Part shown: positions 36,801-49,007 of the stretch, piece after piece | Numbering within the stretch: position 1 is the stretch's first letter | Layout of the letters: each line of letters begins with the position of its first letter | Assembly (NCBI GenBank): GCA_027605045.1 | Contig: JAQFWX010000010.1 | Location: 1,430,879 to 1,494,878 of the forward strand | Length of the DNA: 64,000 nucleotides | Origin: Phallus indusiatus | Taxonomy: Eukaryota > Basidiomycota > Agaricomycetes > Phallales > Phallaceae | Direction of reading: 5' to 3' | Position numbers and translations under genes: made by a program | Notes under the pieces: model-generated | What the model was told of the DNA's origin: nothing | Database searches by the model: none | What the model saw: only the letters and a program-made list of their open reading frames with translations

Positions 36801-39698
36801 ATTCGTCATCAAATTTAGTGTCATGACCATACACGCTACCACTAACGCAGTGGCTGACCCAATGGGGAGATACTCCCTCGTCTTCTCATTCCCAAATTCC
36901 CTTTTCCATCCCGTCCCCGTGGTTCTTCAATACTACACACACACGCGTAGAAGAACTAAATCAAGAATTCCAGAAAGATCTTCTTCGCCTTCCTCTTTTT
37001 TATCTGATAATCCGCTTCCATTTGGTGTTTCATAATATTCTGTCGACGAAGTTCTTCGGGCAATCAGTCTCTACGCGACCAGTGAGCTTTGAGCGACAAT
37101 CGGGCTGGTCATGACGTGAGTAGAGAAAGGATAAACAGTAATTTACAAAATCCCCACTGGTGCCTACTGGAGCCCGGACTCATCTCAAGATTGCCTTATT
37201 AATCGAGCAGCTCAACATAGCCCATATGTTGTCACGGCATATATCTGCCAGTGTCGCCGTTCCCCGAGCCATCTCCATGATCATCTCACGTATACGTATA
37301 TACAGTATGTACATAAATATCAAGTCTTTGCAAAATTAGACGTTTTCATCCTAGAGCTACAGGGAAAGAAGTTTTCTCATGCGTTTCGTTCGAAACCGAA
37401 TCACATACTGTCCAAAAGGATAATCAAAATACCCATATCAGTTGCCTTTGACTACATACATAAATAATCATGATTACTATACGCCACCCGTTCTAGTAAT
37501 AAACTTTATATATAAAATCCACTTCTTTCGTGATTTAGCAACATTTGGTCGATTCAAGTAAGAATCAAGTGTTTTAAGTTTAAGTTGACCCGGATACAGC
37601 AGAAAGATAAGATTAAGTTTCGACGAGATTCGAAGAATCCGAACTATGGGAATGCTGCGCGAACCTTGTCCACTCGTCGTGATATACTAGCTTGATAGCC
37701 TGAGCGCATGTTCGGAACTCGGCAGAAAGATCCTAACCTCCGTATGATTGTCGGGGGTCATAGTAGGGACTCGGTAGGGGGAGTCCTGGTACTACTGAGA
37801 TTGCACCTCACTGCGACGATTCCTGCCAGTGGTAAGCGAGCGTCCGTACTTCTTGAATTCGAAAAAGGCGACGTGTTAATCGTTATAATGTAATATGTAT
37901 ATGGGAGATCGCCGCGTACTCCCAAACTTGTTAAAGATTTCATAAATTGATATGAAGAAACAAAGAACCGGTCGGACTCGAGAAATCTCCAGCGACGGTC
38001 TTATCAGTAAAGCTACTCCAAGTTATAGAAGAGTATCCATTATTGGAGCTGATCGTTTAGCTTAATTCAATCAACCGCGAACCCAACCACGCATCGATGA
38101 TTAACAATTGATAAAATAAACGACTGCCAGTGGCGGTGCTTTGGTTGATTAAACGGTTCTAATTTTTTTTACCGCCAAGCTTCTTCGCAGTCGACGTCCT
38201 TCGCGAATTTTGGAGAGAGGAGATGAATGTAATCTGTTTTCTCCGTTCTATACGGGGGGCTTTATCTTGACGCTTTGATTTCAAGATATCAAACTATATA
38301 GAAGTTCCGAGAACGTAACGCGCACCATCAGATTCGGAACGTTCGGGAAACCTTTCAAGTAAACTCTTGAGTACTGGTAACGCGATTTGTAAAGAAACGT
38401 TTGATAACGGCACCACCTTCAAGTACAAATTCAATTCCTTAATTTTACGACCGTGCATTATAAGTAACGCGCGCACGGTGCTCTATGTTAACATCACAAA
38501 AACCCTGCAAAAGCTCCCATCTCGCAGCATGGCATCGGTGTTCAGCTTCACGAGTTTAGACTCGTGGTTCTTCGGCCATCGATCATACATATTTATGTGC
38601 ATGCATGTATATCTCACTTCGGGCCTCGGTCCTCAGGATTCTGCAGGGTAAGTAAATTAGACGTCCGTCTGTCCGTTTTGTGCCATAGAAACGCAGGAAA
38701 TTGACCGGGGGTAGGGTGCTCCCTGGTGTGTTCCACTACATGCTGACGATAAACATGGTTTGTACTTGCAAGGTCCATACCGACAGACCTGCCAAGAAAT
38801 TTCGGAACTCCGTATTAAACTCAAAAACCTCTGCCAAGGACAAACTTTTTGTGAGTAAAAAAGGAATGAAAGAACAGATAGCTTAAAGCCTCGTGGCATG
38901 TTAATCGGAATGAAAAAAAAACATGAAAAAAAAGAACCTGACCACAGAGGTATTCTCTAAGAGACCGGTGTTTTTTTTTCTTTTGTTAGTCAATCCAGGT
39001 CAATGCACGTGCGGCAAGTCTCGGTTTCGGTCTCGGTCTCGGCTTCCGCGAGAAACCGGTCTTTTCTTTTTAAAGATATAAACCCTAAAAAATAAACATC
39101 AGATCTCATGAAATCTTTGCTTGATAAGATAAGACATTATGATTTGTTATACGCTCGTTTTCAATCCTTAATGAGTAATCGTGTGTAGATTATTTGCTGA
39201 TCTTATCTGAAAGTCGTTCGAAAGTAATACTTGGACGATGATACGTGATGGAAGGCTTAATGTATTCGTCTCTTTGCAGTCGTGTAATGTGCACCTGAGA
39301 GGTTTGTTTGTTGTAGATTCATCTCAGCCAATTCGTTATGTTAAGGTTGACGATTGCACCTATGAAAAAATGACTTTCGGGACGTGACTTTGGATGCAGC
39401 TTACGTTGTATAACAAGCACCAGATGTAGCTGCCCACATGGATACGGTTCTATTCCAGGTCATCAAACTTCAAGGACTAAAAGCGCATCGTAAAATGACG
39501 TGTAATTGAAAATGCTATGACAAAAATTGAAAAGATACGACAAACAATGCGGAATGCATAAATATATGAAAATCCCGGTTTGAAAACTGTAAAAATGTCG
39601 AACGTTGGAACCAACAAAGCATGGTGCATAATGGACAAATCCTTTTTAGTCAGCCTTTTTTTTGTAGGCATTATTCATCCTCCTCTTTGATTCGCTAA
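33836..39698. other. Largest gene-free stretch, about 5.9 kb
   Basis: No protein gene, tRNA or transposon end was recognised. It holds the 5' flank of the PP1-regulator gene: a GA-rich, CT-on-minus tract at 33900-34000 just upstream of the start is promoter-like. The remaining frames (60-123 codons) are AT-rich, lack domains and do not join through splice sites. The last 110 bases before 39700 are bestrophin-gene 3' flank with a copy near 42815. Confidence 0.4.
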
Positions 39699-41600
39699 TC
39701 ACTCCGAATCCTCTCCCGACGGTAACCTCGATATCACATATCTGACAAAGACATATCTCATAAGCAAGCTTCCAACATGAGAAACAATTTCCAACTTACT
39801 CGATTTCGTTCTTCAACTCGGCGCAGTATTGGTCTGTCAAATCCGATTGATGATTAGTCTCAGATCGTCGCAATGTGAAAGCGGAATATCACGTACCGAG
39901 CGGAAGATCACATTCATCTTTGCCTAAAGTTGTTTTGATTTTCAATCAATAGTGCACTTCCTCCCGTGACGTGTAGGACTTACCAAACGGCATTTCAATC
40001 TCATCAGCAATGCCCTCAATACCCATTAATGTAACAGCGACAACGGTGACGATCGGTATCATTTTCCATCTGTTCTGAGTGAGTATCCTACACATTCATT
40101 TACCGTGACGGGAGAGACTCTTACCCAAGGTCCGCTACCAAAGTAGAAGGAAGTGCAAACAGGTACAGAGTAACACATTGCTTCAGATGCACACCTGAAT
40201 TAACACTTCAAAGGCTGAAATGATGCACTCCATACGACCGGGCTTACCGTAAAAAGAAGGAATCGGGGTATTTGCGATTCTTTCCATCGCTGTTAGTTGG
40301 TCGGAAAGAGACGCGCAAAACTGCATCATAGCATTCGTTCCTTTCCACAAATAATCAATATCGCAAAGAGAAGAACGACATACCGACTCACCTGCGGGGC
40401 CGATGACGTCCAAGTAGCCGCCTCTTCTGAACTTGTACAGGATTCGCGTTATTTCATGTGCAATAACTACGGGCAACGGCAGAGACAAAACATCCCCGTA
40501 TGGATGAAACTCGATTGTATGGTGCGAGTCAGTCAATAGTGGTGTAACCTCTCCAGGTGTGACACCGTGTCCGTCCTCCGTGAAACGGACGCCTTCACTT
40601 CGAGTTAGTGAAGAAGGTGAAGTGGAATAGCCTTCATTAGCATTGGTTTCTCTGTATCCTAATGCCCGATAAGCAATGAACCCCTTCGGCAGCACGCCGC
40701 GGTAATCTTCCCAGTCCGTGCCGCTCTCTCCGCGAAGATGGTGCTTGACTGAAATAGCGTACGCAAGCAGGAGACTCAAGGCTTTGATCTTCTCCTCCTT
40801 CAACGCGTTTGGAGATAGGGCTGAATCAGGGTTGGTCGAATTGACATTAATCCATATAAGTCGGGAGAGATTTCGTATCTGGGGAGGGGAGGAACAATGA
40901 GATATGCATCGCGAATGATTCCTGATTCAGGTAGACCCTTACAGTCGACATCATAGCCCCAAAATCTTTACGGCCTTCATAATATCTGTCATAGGAGGTG
41001 CTTTGTTGGAGAAAAGAGGAAATTAGGAAAGGAGATAGATGTATTTGTGTACATGACGCGAAATGACGTACGAATTTCGGAACACCAATATTAAACCAAC
41101 CTGGAAAGAATTTATATCATATATCGATTCCAGTGTTAATTAAAAAGGAAAAGATACCCACAACGACGGCCAATAGCGGCGTGACAGAGTTGGCTAAAGT
41201 AACGTTATAGCCTCGGTCATACAATAGGGCAATAGCGGTTGCAAAAATAGTGACAGTGAAAACAGGGCCAATAATACGTGTCAAAACCTAGTGGTTGTCA
41301 ACTTTTGCTCAATTAATCGTTAAGGACGTCGACGTTGACTCAACTGTTCCCCGAACGCGTAGCACATCAGGTAACCATGAATACTGATGCGCAAAGCCCG
41401 AGTCAGTTCCAGCTCGTAAGAAGACATTAACTGGATGAAAAACACGCCTTTTTAATCTTTTTACCGGATATTTTCAAAGGCTTCTAGGAAAGAAATCGTT
41501 ACTCTTAGCTACATCTGGTACAGGGTATGGTACGCACCTTGAGGGTATTGGCCAATGAGGCAACAGAGAAGCTCGAAGAAGGTTGGGGTCCTGCCGCCAT
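39699..41600 (-). CDS. Bestrophin-like anion channel, copy A
   Basis: This multi-exon membrane protein belongs to the fungal bestrophin/RFP-TM family (predicted anion channels). Exons 1-4 start 41534-41600, 41345-41430, 41162-41287, then from 41100; introns are GT-AG, the first 103 nt with donor GTACCAT. The N-terminus MAAGPQPSSSFSVASLANTL leads to HQYSWLPDVLRVRGTVLTRI, then membrane segments, the conserved GLILVFRNSTSYDRYYEGRK, RLIWINVN, a polar insertion (SPSSLTRSEGVRF...) and LPLPVVIAHEITRIL. A shared C-terminal core follows: MERIANTPIPSFYG, VHLKQCVTLYLFALP, TLMGIEGIADEIEMPFG, QYCAELKNEIE, ending ISRLPSGEDSE. A TATA-like TATAAAAAAA (minus strand, about 41714-41724) lies 115 bases upstream. 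All family blocks are present. Confidence 0.88.
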
Positions 41601-42089
41601 GAACAAAGCAACTGTATGGAGAAGAGAGGTATTCTTGGAAAGAGGTTTTGTCACGATCTAAGACGTTTCGTCAATTTGCTTCTTCCAAAAACAAACCGAA
41701 TCAATTGCTGTCGTTTTTTTATATGGCTGGGGAAGTTAGTAGTATTCAGTACAGTCCGGCTGTGACTCGGACGACGTCACATGGATCAATCGATCATGAC
41801 GTCTTGGACATTGAACGTTGTTAAAACGTTAACAACTCCAGCTTGAATCATACGCGACTTTCATATTTTTTAAAGTATCAATACATTCGTGCTAGGTTTC
41901 TTGCCTGTACATATGGGTATTCACATACTCTATGACATATACGGAGATGACAGCCGTGACTCTGAGTTCAGAATTCACAAGATGCCGTTGCTTTAGCTTG
42001 AGAACTCACTAGAAGCACTTGAATTTGAATGAGAATCGGACATGTGAAGGATATCGTAGAAGTTCATTGTACATGTTATTTATTAGACC

Positions 42090-42480
42090 CTATCACGTTA
42101 ATCAATACTTCTTGAGCTTTCCTCTGAATTTGAATATCTGGGTGTAGACACGTGCAGGTACCGTGTAGTGCCATTATTTCAAGGGCGAACAAACAAAGTT
42201 GGGTCTCCCGGCTGAGGAACAATTGGACCTGAGTCGTCAATTTGGCTTTTAAGATAGAATATATTAGTTACCGCATCTATTCCTGCAATGTAGAGTGTGA
42301 ATCTGGTGTGAATGGCTATGGCTATTATACGAATCAACCTTCGGAATTTTCAACAGTGGAATTGCGCCACACTGACTAAAGCTTCGAATACCGTGCTTCC
42401 GATATGTATATATTAAATGTCGGAAGCTACCGCAGCTGAGGTTCTGCAAGAGTTCTGTGCAATACAATTAATCTAACCCT
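42090..42480 (-). pseudogene. P450 fragment 1 (I-helix region plus 3' flank remnant)
   Basis: The sequence from about 42093 resembles the internal P450 exon region at 47520-47720 (shared stretches such as CTTGAGCTTTCCTCTGAA and ATCTATTCCTGCAAT). It carries the remains of the AGID-T helix with indels and stops. From about 42330 to 42480 it instead matches 46190-46320. There is no open frame. It sits just upstream of bestrophin copy A, as fragment 3 sits upstream of copy B. Confidence 0.75.
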
Positions 42481-42639
42481 GATACCCCAGCGCACGCGAA
42501 GGGTATCCCGAGCTGTCAAAATTTGCCTGACTGCATTAGTAACTCCCAACTTTGCTAATGACGCTATTGAGGGTGGGTGCACTAAGAATACAATATATTA
42601 CACAAAGTGTACGGGTTACCAGGAATTAGGGGTTTCCAT

Positions 42640-42815
42640 AAAATCATTGAGGTAAATTATTCAGTCGCGCAACAATTTCGGGGACGTCTAAAGAAAAATT
42701 AAAAGCAATAAAGATATCACGAAGAAATAAACGGGTTATTTACGCAACGACACCGGGACTAAAATTGTAATTTTCAATGATATCAGTTAAACTGCTCTTC
42801 AAATTTGAAAATTGT
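42640..42815 (-). pseudogene. P450 fragment 2 (C-terminal exon remnant)
   Basis: This matches the last two exons of the intact P450 (46805-46990): the GGGACGTCTAAAG run, the intron, and CCGGGACTAAAATTGTAATT against the functional CCAGGACTAAAGTCGTGATT. It stops abruptly near 42815, where sequence like the 3' flank of bestrophin copy A (about 39590) begins. That join marks the breakpoint of the tandem duplication. No heme-binding exon is present. Confidence 0.75.
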
Positions 42816-42916
42816 GATATTGAAAAAACCAACAAAGCATAATGGACAAATCCTTTCTAGCCAGCATTTACGAAGGATATTTATTAATCCCCCGCTCTAA
42901 TTCGCCTATTAATTAA

Positions 42917-44778
42917 TCACCCCAGATCCTCTCCCGACGGTAATCTCGAAATCACATATCTGACAAGACATATCTCATAAGCAATCTTCCAACATCAAAA
43001 GAATTTTCAACTTACTCGATCTCGTTCTTCAACTCGGCGCAGTATTGGTCTGTCAAATCCAATGAATAATCAGTCTCGGATCGTCGCAACGTCAAAGCGG
43101 AATATTACGCACCGAGAGGAAGATCACATTCATCTTTGCCTGTTGTTTGGGTTTCTCAATCAATAGTGCACTGTTTTCCGTGACGTATAGGACTCACCAA
43201 ATGGCATCTCGAGCTCATCAGCGATGCCTTCAATACCCATCAACGTAATAGCAACAACAGTAACAACCAGTATCATTCGCCACCTGTCCCGAGTTAGTAT
43301 TCCACACATTGGTTTGGAAGGGACGCTTACCCAAGGTCCGCAACCAAAGTAGAAGGAAGTGCAAACAAGTACAATGTAACACATTGCTTCAAATGTACGC
43401 CTTGAATAAAGTTAGCAACTGAAAATGCACTCAGCACGACAAGCTTACCGTAGAAAGGAGGAATCGGAGTATTTGCGATTCTTTCCATCGCTGTTAACTG
43501 ACTGGAAAGAGACGCGCAAAGTTGCATCATCATAATCGTTCCTTCACAAATAATTACATCCCAAAAAGCAGACCAACCATACCGACTCACCTGCGGGACC
43601 GACGACCTCTAAATAACCGCCTGTCCTGAACCTGTACAGCATTCGCGTTATCTCATGTGCAATAACCATGGGCAACGGCAGAGACAAAACATCCCCATAC
43701 GGATGAAAATCTACCGTATGGTGTGAGTCAGTCATTAGTGGTGTTGCTTCTCCAGGTGTTACCCCATGTCCGCCCTCCATGAAACGAACGCCTTCACTTC
43801 GAGTCAAAGAAGACGGCGAAGTGGAATATCCTTCATTAGCATTGGTTTCTCTGTATCCTAATGACCGATAAGCAGTGAACTCTTTCGGCAACACGCCGTG
43901 GTAATCTTCCCAGTCCGTGCCGCTCTCCCCACGAAGATGGTGCTTGACTGAAATGGCATATGCAAGCAAAAGGCTCAAGATTTTAATCTTTTCTTCTCTC
44001 AGCGCGTGTGGAGATAGGGTTGAATCATGACTGGTCGCGTTGACATTAATCCATATAAGTCGGGAGAGATTTCGTATCTGGGGAAGGGTAAGATACATAA
44101 GTATCACAAAAGATACCTGATTCAGGTAGACCCTTACAGTCGACATCATAGCCCCAAAATCTCTACAGCCTTCAGAATATCTGCCATACGAGGTGCTTTG
44201 TTGGGAAAAAGATATTAGGAAGAGAGATAGATATATTTGCAGACATGACGAGAAATGACGCACGTGTTTCGGAACACTAATATTAAACCAACCTGGAAGG
44301 AATTGATATATCATATCGATGCCAGTATTAACCAGAATGAAGGTGATACCCACAACGACGGCCAATAGCGGCGTGACAGAGTTGGCTAAAGTAACATTAT
44401 AGCCTCGGTCATACAATATGGCGATAATGGTTGCAAAAACAGTGACAGTGGAAACAGGGCCAATGATACGTGTCAAAACCTAATGGTTGTTCAATTTCTG
44501 CTCAATTGACAGAGTTCGATGTTGACTCAACTGTTCCCCGAACGCGTAGCACATCAGGTAACCACGAATACTGATGCGCAAAATCCGAGTCAGTTCCAGC
44601 TCGTAAGCAGACTGGATGAAAAACGCACCTTTTTGATCTTTTTGCCGGATATTTTCAAAGGCTTTTAGGAGGACGTTATTCAGTGTGCTTAAATCATGGA
44701 CATAATACACACCTTGAGGGTATTGGCCAATGAAGCAACAGAAAAGCTCGAAGAGGGCTGGGGTTTTGCCGCCGTCAT
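42917..44778 (-). CDS. Bestrophin-like anion channel, copy B (diverged)
   Basis: A tandem paralogue of copy A with the same intron positions. The start MTAAKPQPSSSFSVASLANTL is spliced (donor GTATTATG) to CLRAGTDSDFAHQYSWLPDV, and the protein ends ISRLPSGEDLG. All splice sites and frames I checked are intact. However, the strongly conserved STSYDRYYEGRKDF block of copy A reads TTSYGRYSEGCRDF here, losing Asp, Tyr and Arg, and FYGKL/MMMQLCASL also differ. It may be drifting toward loss or have altered gating. A TATA-like box on the minus strand (about 44893-44905) is at the same distance as in copy A. Same predicted role: membrane anion channel. Confidence 0.85.
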
Positions 44779-45177
44779 GAACAAAGCAGCTGTACGGACG
44801 AGAGGGGTATTCTTGGAAAGAGGTTCGTTGGGTCTGAAATGTTTGTCAATTTGCTTTTTCAAGATTAAAAGCAAACCGAATAAATTGCTGTTGTTTTTTT
44901 TATATAGTATTTCAAACAACCAAAATCAAGCCGAGACTTGGGCGGTGTCACGTTGACCATCATGATTGATATACCGAAAGACTCTAACTTGAATAATCAT
45001 GCACGACTTGGCTACTTCAAGAAGTCATCGCTTTAGCCTGCTAGAAGCACAGAGAAGCACTCGGTTTTTTGAATAGGAATCGGACATGTGAAGGACATTG
45101 TAGAAGTCCAGCTTGACATCGAACATGTCACTTCGACGCACGCCCATGTCACACCCTCTCTTACTTATTGAGTCCCT

Positions 45178-45406
45178 ATGATCATGCGATCCAATTCATG
45201 TTCTTCGTTGTTCTTCTGAATGTCTGGTTGCAATGTCATTGCCAAAGCAAACAAACGAATTTGGGTTCCCAAATTAAAAAATTCGGCCTCAATCGTCAAA
45301 TCACCTTTTGAGATAGAATATATTACTTATGTACCGTATTTATTCCTGCAATATGAACTGTAAACAGCTATTTCACAAAACACATCTATATCTTCCTCAT
45401 CTCCAG
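45178..45406 (-). pseudogene. P450 fragment 3, interrupted by a transposon
   Basis: This is similar to the same internal P450 region as fragment 1 (47520-47720), upstream of bestrophin copy B. Frames are broken. The homology (CTCCAGGGAAATTG) continues at 46192 after the inserted element (GGAAATTGGGCTACAGAGAC), so the element landed inside this pseudogene. Beyond that the sequence matches 42330-42480 and runs on into the 3' flank of the intact P450. Confidence 0.75.
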
Positions 45407-46199
45407 GGAAATTGAGGACCCCTGATAGTACTAATAGAGGCCGAATACCATTTCGGGCAAAAATGGGGGGTAAAATGGGCTGAGGCCGGAAGATTTTTTG
45501 GGCTCCGAAGGCCCATTTTGGGTAATTTTCCGACCCTAGCCGAATCTGCTGACTTGGGCTGGCGAGGCTGAGTTGGTGTGAGGCCGGATTTATTTTCGGG
45601 CCGCAAATGCTCTGTCTGAGTGCCGTACTACCATGGTGTGAACATCGTGAGGGCTGTCATAGGTTCATACCAAGCCGCTTTTCCGAATTGAGACTCAGTC
45701 AGTAACCGTGATATTGTTCTTGAGGGTTCGGAAGGGCCGTCGTAGGTTCGGCACAAGCCCGTAAAACCCCACTTTACCCTCCGAAGGACCCTACGGAGCT
45801 CGATTTGGGGTGTGAAGGTGAAGATGCTTGAACCAAATGTTGTTTGTATCACATGCAGCAGAAATGTAATGTCAAATAATGACAGCCAATACCAAGCAAT
45901 TGGAATTTCATGGGTACATTGATGCACTAAATCATTTTTTAGTATATAACCATTGGAAAACTAAAGAAATTTGGGAGCCAAACGGCGCTCACGAAGCAAA
46001 AACGGCATTTCGGGCTTGTGAATTCGGGGGGGAGGCCGAAATCAATTTTTCAGGCTTTTTTGGTCAAAAATTGGGTATGCCGGACGATTTTTTGGGCTGG
46101 AAGAGGCAAAAACGCAAAAAACAGTTCGGGCTGGAAAACCAGAATTTAGGGGTTTTGGTATTCGGCCTCTATTAGTACTATCAGGGGTCCTGGAAATTG
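45407..46199. mobile_element. hAT-like non-autonomous TIR element (MITE), 777 bp, with 8-bp TSD
   Basis: The element spans 45415-46191. Its ends are perfect 36-bp terminal inverted repeats: the left end (45415-45450) starts AGGACCCCTGATAGTACTAA and the right end (46156-46191) is its exact reverse complement. It is flanked by an identical 8-bp direct repeat GGAAATTG (45407-45414 and 46192-46199), the target-site length typical of hAT elements. The interior has repeated GGCCGAAT/GGGCT-type subterminal motifs and no transposase frame, so it is non-autonomous. Perfect TIRs and TSD imply recent insertion. The related tandem unit at 42.33 kb lacks the element and so shows the empty site. Confidence 0.92.
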
Positions 46200-46816
46200 G
46201 GCTACAGAGACTTGGCAGGCTTCGATTATTCGCGCTTCCATGTATATATGAAATGTCAGAAGCTCCCGTAACTGAGGCGTGAGGCTCCGATGAAAGTATT
46301 CTGTGCAATACAATTAACATAACCCTTTCTCATACTTCTCAACACCTAACCTTTTATGTATTATACTTTAGGCGTTACGTATCGGTAATTACCAAAAGAC
46401 AAAGACGTCGTAAGCACTGTCGAAAAACATCAATGATCTGGGTTTAATCGACTTCCAGACGGCAGAACGTGCACCTCCAGGATTAAAACCCAGATCACTG
46501 ACGTGATATCATAAATTTGACCTAATGTACTGTGCTTATAAACAAGGAGGCAATGTCTTGACAAGCTGCAGTTGTGAGTTTAGAATTGACAAGAACTTAG
46601 AACTTAGAAGTCGGGTTATTTCCAGCCTGAGTCCACGCGAATTTGGGTATCCTGTCAATGAACTGTCAATAATGCTGACTGTAGCATTAGTAACACCGCT
46701 AATAAAACAAAGGACGGTTTCATTTAAACACATTATAATACACAAAATGTACGAGTTAAAAGGGACTAGGGACTAGCGACAGAGACTTGCACTTCGATAA
46801 AATTCACTGAGGTAAA

Positions 46817-49007
46817 TTAGTGGTCCAGGAGGTTCTGGGCACTTGGTCGTGCGTCAATTCGAAGTCTGAAATCTCGGGGACGTCTAAAGGAAAAATTAAA
46901 GACAAATCAGATATTAATCGTTGCATGAAAAAAAACGAACAGGTTACTTACGCAACGGCACCAGGACTAAAGTCGTGATTTTCAATGATATCAGCCAAAG
47001 GCTCGTCTTCTAGCATGGAGATATTTGCAACATGTAGAATTGTTGCAATCATGATATTCAGTAGCGATTCTGCCAATGCCTTTCCGGGACATATACTAAT
47101 AAAATGGAAACATGAAGAACGGATCAACGGTATCGTATTCATAATGAATGTGCCATACCGTCTTCCATAGCCAAAGGCAATATCTGGTTTCAGTTTTGCA
47201 CTTCCATCAAGAAACCTCTCCGGTCTGAATTTATGAGTATCAGGTCCGTACTCCTGCTGGGAGCGGAGAAGAAGCCTGAATCAAGCAAAGATCAGAAGTT
47301 GCTAGCACGTTAGCACATTACTGCATGACAACTTGCCAAGTATTTCCTATGCAAATAGTTCCTTTAGGGATAAAGTACCCATTCACAACGTCGTCCTGTT
47401 TCAATTGATGTGGCAGCCCTAATGGAACCATGACTGGCCATCTCAGCGATTCATTAACAAGCGCATTGACATAAGGGAGGTTAGGAAGATCGGCGAATGT
47501 AGGTAAATTATCTTTGCCTATCACGCTATCCAATTCTTCTTGAGCTTTCCTCTGAATATCTGGGTGCAGCGCCATTGCCAAAGCAAACAAACGTATTTGG
47601 GTCTCCATCTAAAGGAAAATTCTGTCTTAGTTGTCAAATCAACTTTTATAGAATACTTCACTTGCCGTATCTATTCCTGCAATATAGAGTGTAACGGCTA
47701 TTTTACGAATTACATCCTCAGCGTCTTCGGGAGAATTGGGATTGTTGGCAAGATCCTCGAGATAGTCGGATACAAAGGAAGGGCTGAAATTCCCTTGTTT
47801 CTAAAAGGCTTTAATGAAAAACTGAATTAAATAGAACTGGAATACCTACGTAAGCCGTCTTGGTATATTCATAAGGGAGATTCAGCATGGCGCGAAAGTT
47901 TTTGTTTAATTCCTCTGCTGCCTGGGGAAATTTCAAGCCGGGAAGCCACGATGGGAGATATTTCACTTTTGTTCACGATCATTAGCGGACAATATCTCAA
48001 CAATAGACCCAGCTAACACTTACTGATTGGGAGAGTATCAACCATGTACGCCCCAGGAACGAGCACCCCGGTGATAGCGTGCACGGTACGCTCTGCGAGC
48101 TTTACATATGGGTCGTTTTCAGGTAGCGTGTCAATACCGTAGACAAACTGGAAGGTTATCAGCCATGTTACTGAAGGTATAAAGATCAATTTAAAATCCG
48201 AAAACCTGCATAATGAATTTCCCAAATACGTCTCGAGTTAGGCTCAAGTCAGTTACCCGCTCAGCGACGAGACGTCGTGCGAAGGATCTGTAAGGCCAAG
48301 GTGAAAAGGGGTGACAAGGTGAAGCATAAAGTTTCCAAGGACCTAGCGGTGGTTTCCAATAATGGTCGATATTGAAGAACTCTCTTTGGGGAAATCAAAT
48401 CATGTATAATCGCGCGATGTCGGTTCCACTGTTCACCATAGTTCATCGTGATCAAGGTAGCGTTTCCAAAGTCTGTCCTGTAATACAAGAAGTCATTCGG
48501 GTTTTCTTTTCCAGCTTCTATCAAAACGTCATTTTACAAGTCATGCATCATTGTAGTTTTTTGCCTGTCTGAATATATGAGACTTCGCTTGACAAATAAT
48601 TCACGTTGAATTTCCGCCGAGCTGATGAGCAGCATTGATTGACCCAGGATATTGAAATAGACAAGGTCGCCTTGAATGAAAAGAAATGAATGAAGAAAGA
48701 AAAAAAGTAGGACAAGAAACATGTCGCACCATATTTCTTGGCCCACTTCTCGTAAACTCTGTATTGCAAAGTTCCGGACGGTAAATCTTTCAAATTGCCC
48801 CATATGGGGTGCCTAGGAGGACCTGGTGGTAGCTGGAGTCCTGCACAAAGGAGTGGTGTATTTGTGATTCGCAATGAAGAAATGGTAATTGCGATTTTTA
48901 TACGAACCCTTTGGAACGCGTACTCTGATTGCCTTCGTATAATATAAGTAGAGAGATGCGGAAAGACCTATGAAAGCAAGGACGATGTCAAAGCCCGAGA
49001 AAGACAT
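46817..49007 (-). CDS. Cytochrome P450 monooxygenase
   Basis: This multi-exon P450 starts MSFSGFDIVLAFIGLSASLY (ER membrane anchor), followed by LPPGPPRHPIWGNLKDLPSG. Landmarks: an I-helix with LYIAGIDT, K-helix ExxR in LVNESLRWPVMVPLGLPHQL, the PERF-like HKFRPERFLDGS, and the heme loop FGYGRR/ICPGKALAES, split by an intron just before the Cys ligand region. The C-terminus is SPGAVARPRDFRLRID...LLDH. The intron in the I-helix (47609-47665) begins with GC (GCAAGT). The enzyme would oxidise a hydrophobic substrate using a P450 reductase. CYP family and substrate cannot be told by eye. Three degraded relatives lie at 42.1-45.4 kb. Confidence 0.9.

Noticed and set aside
41602..41700. An upstream conserved exon before the bestrophin starts, in a different reading frame
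   Set aside because: That frame has no ATG before a stop, while the ATG at 41600 (44778 in copy B) with donors GTACCAT/GTATTATG gives the expected bestrophin N-terminus in both copies.
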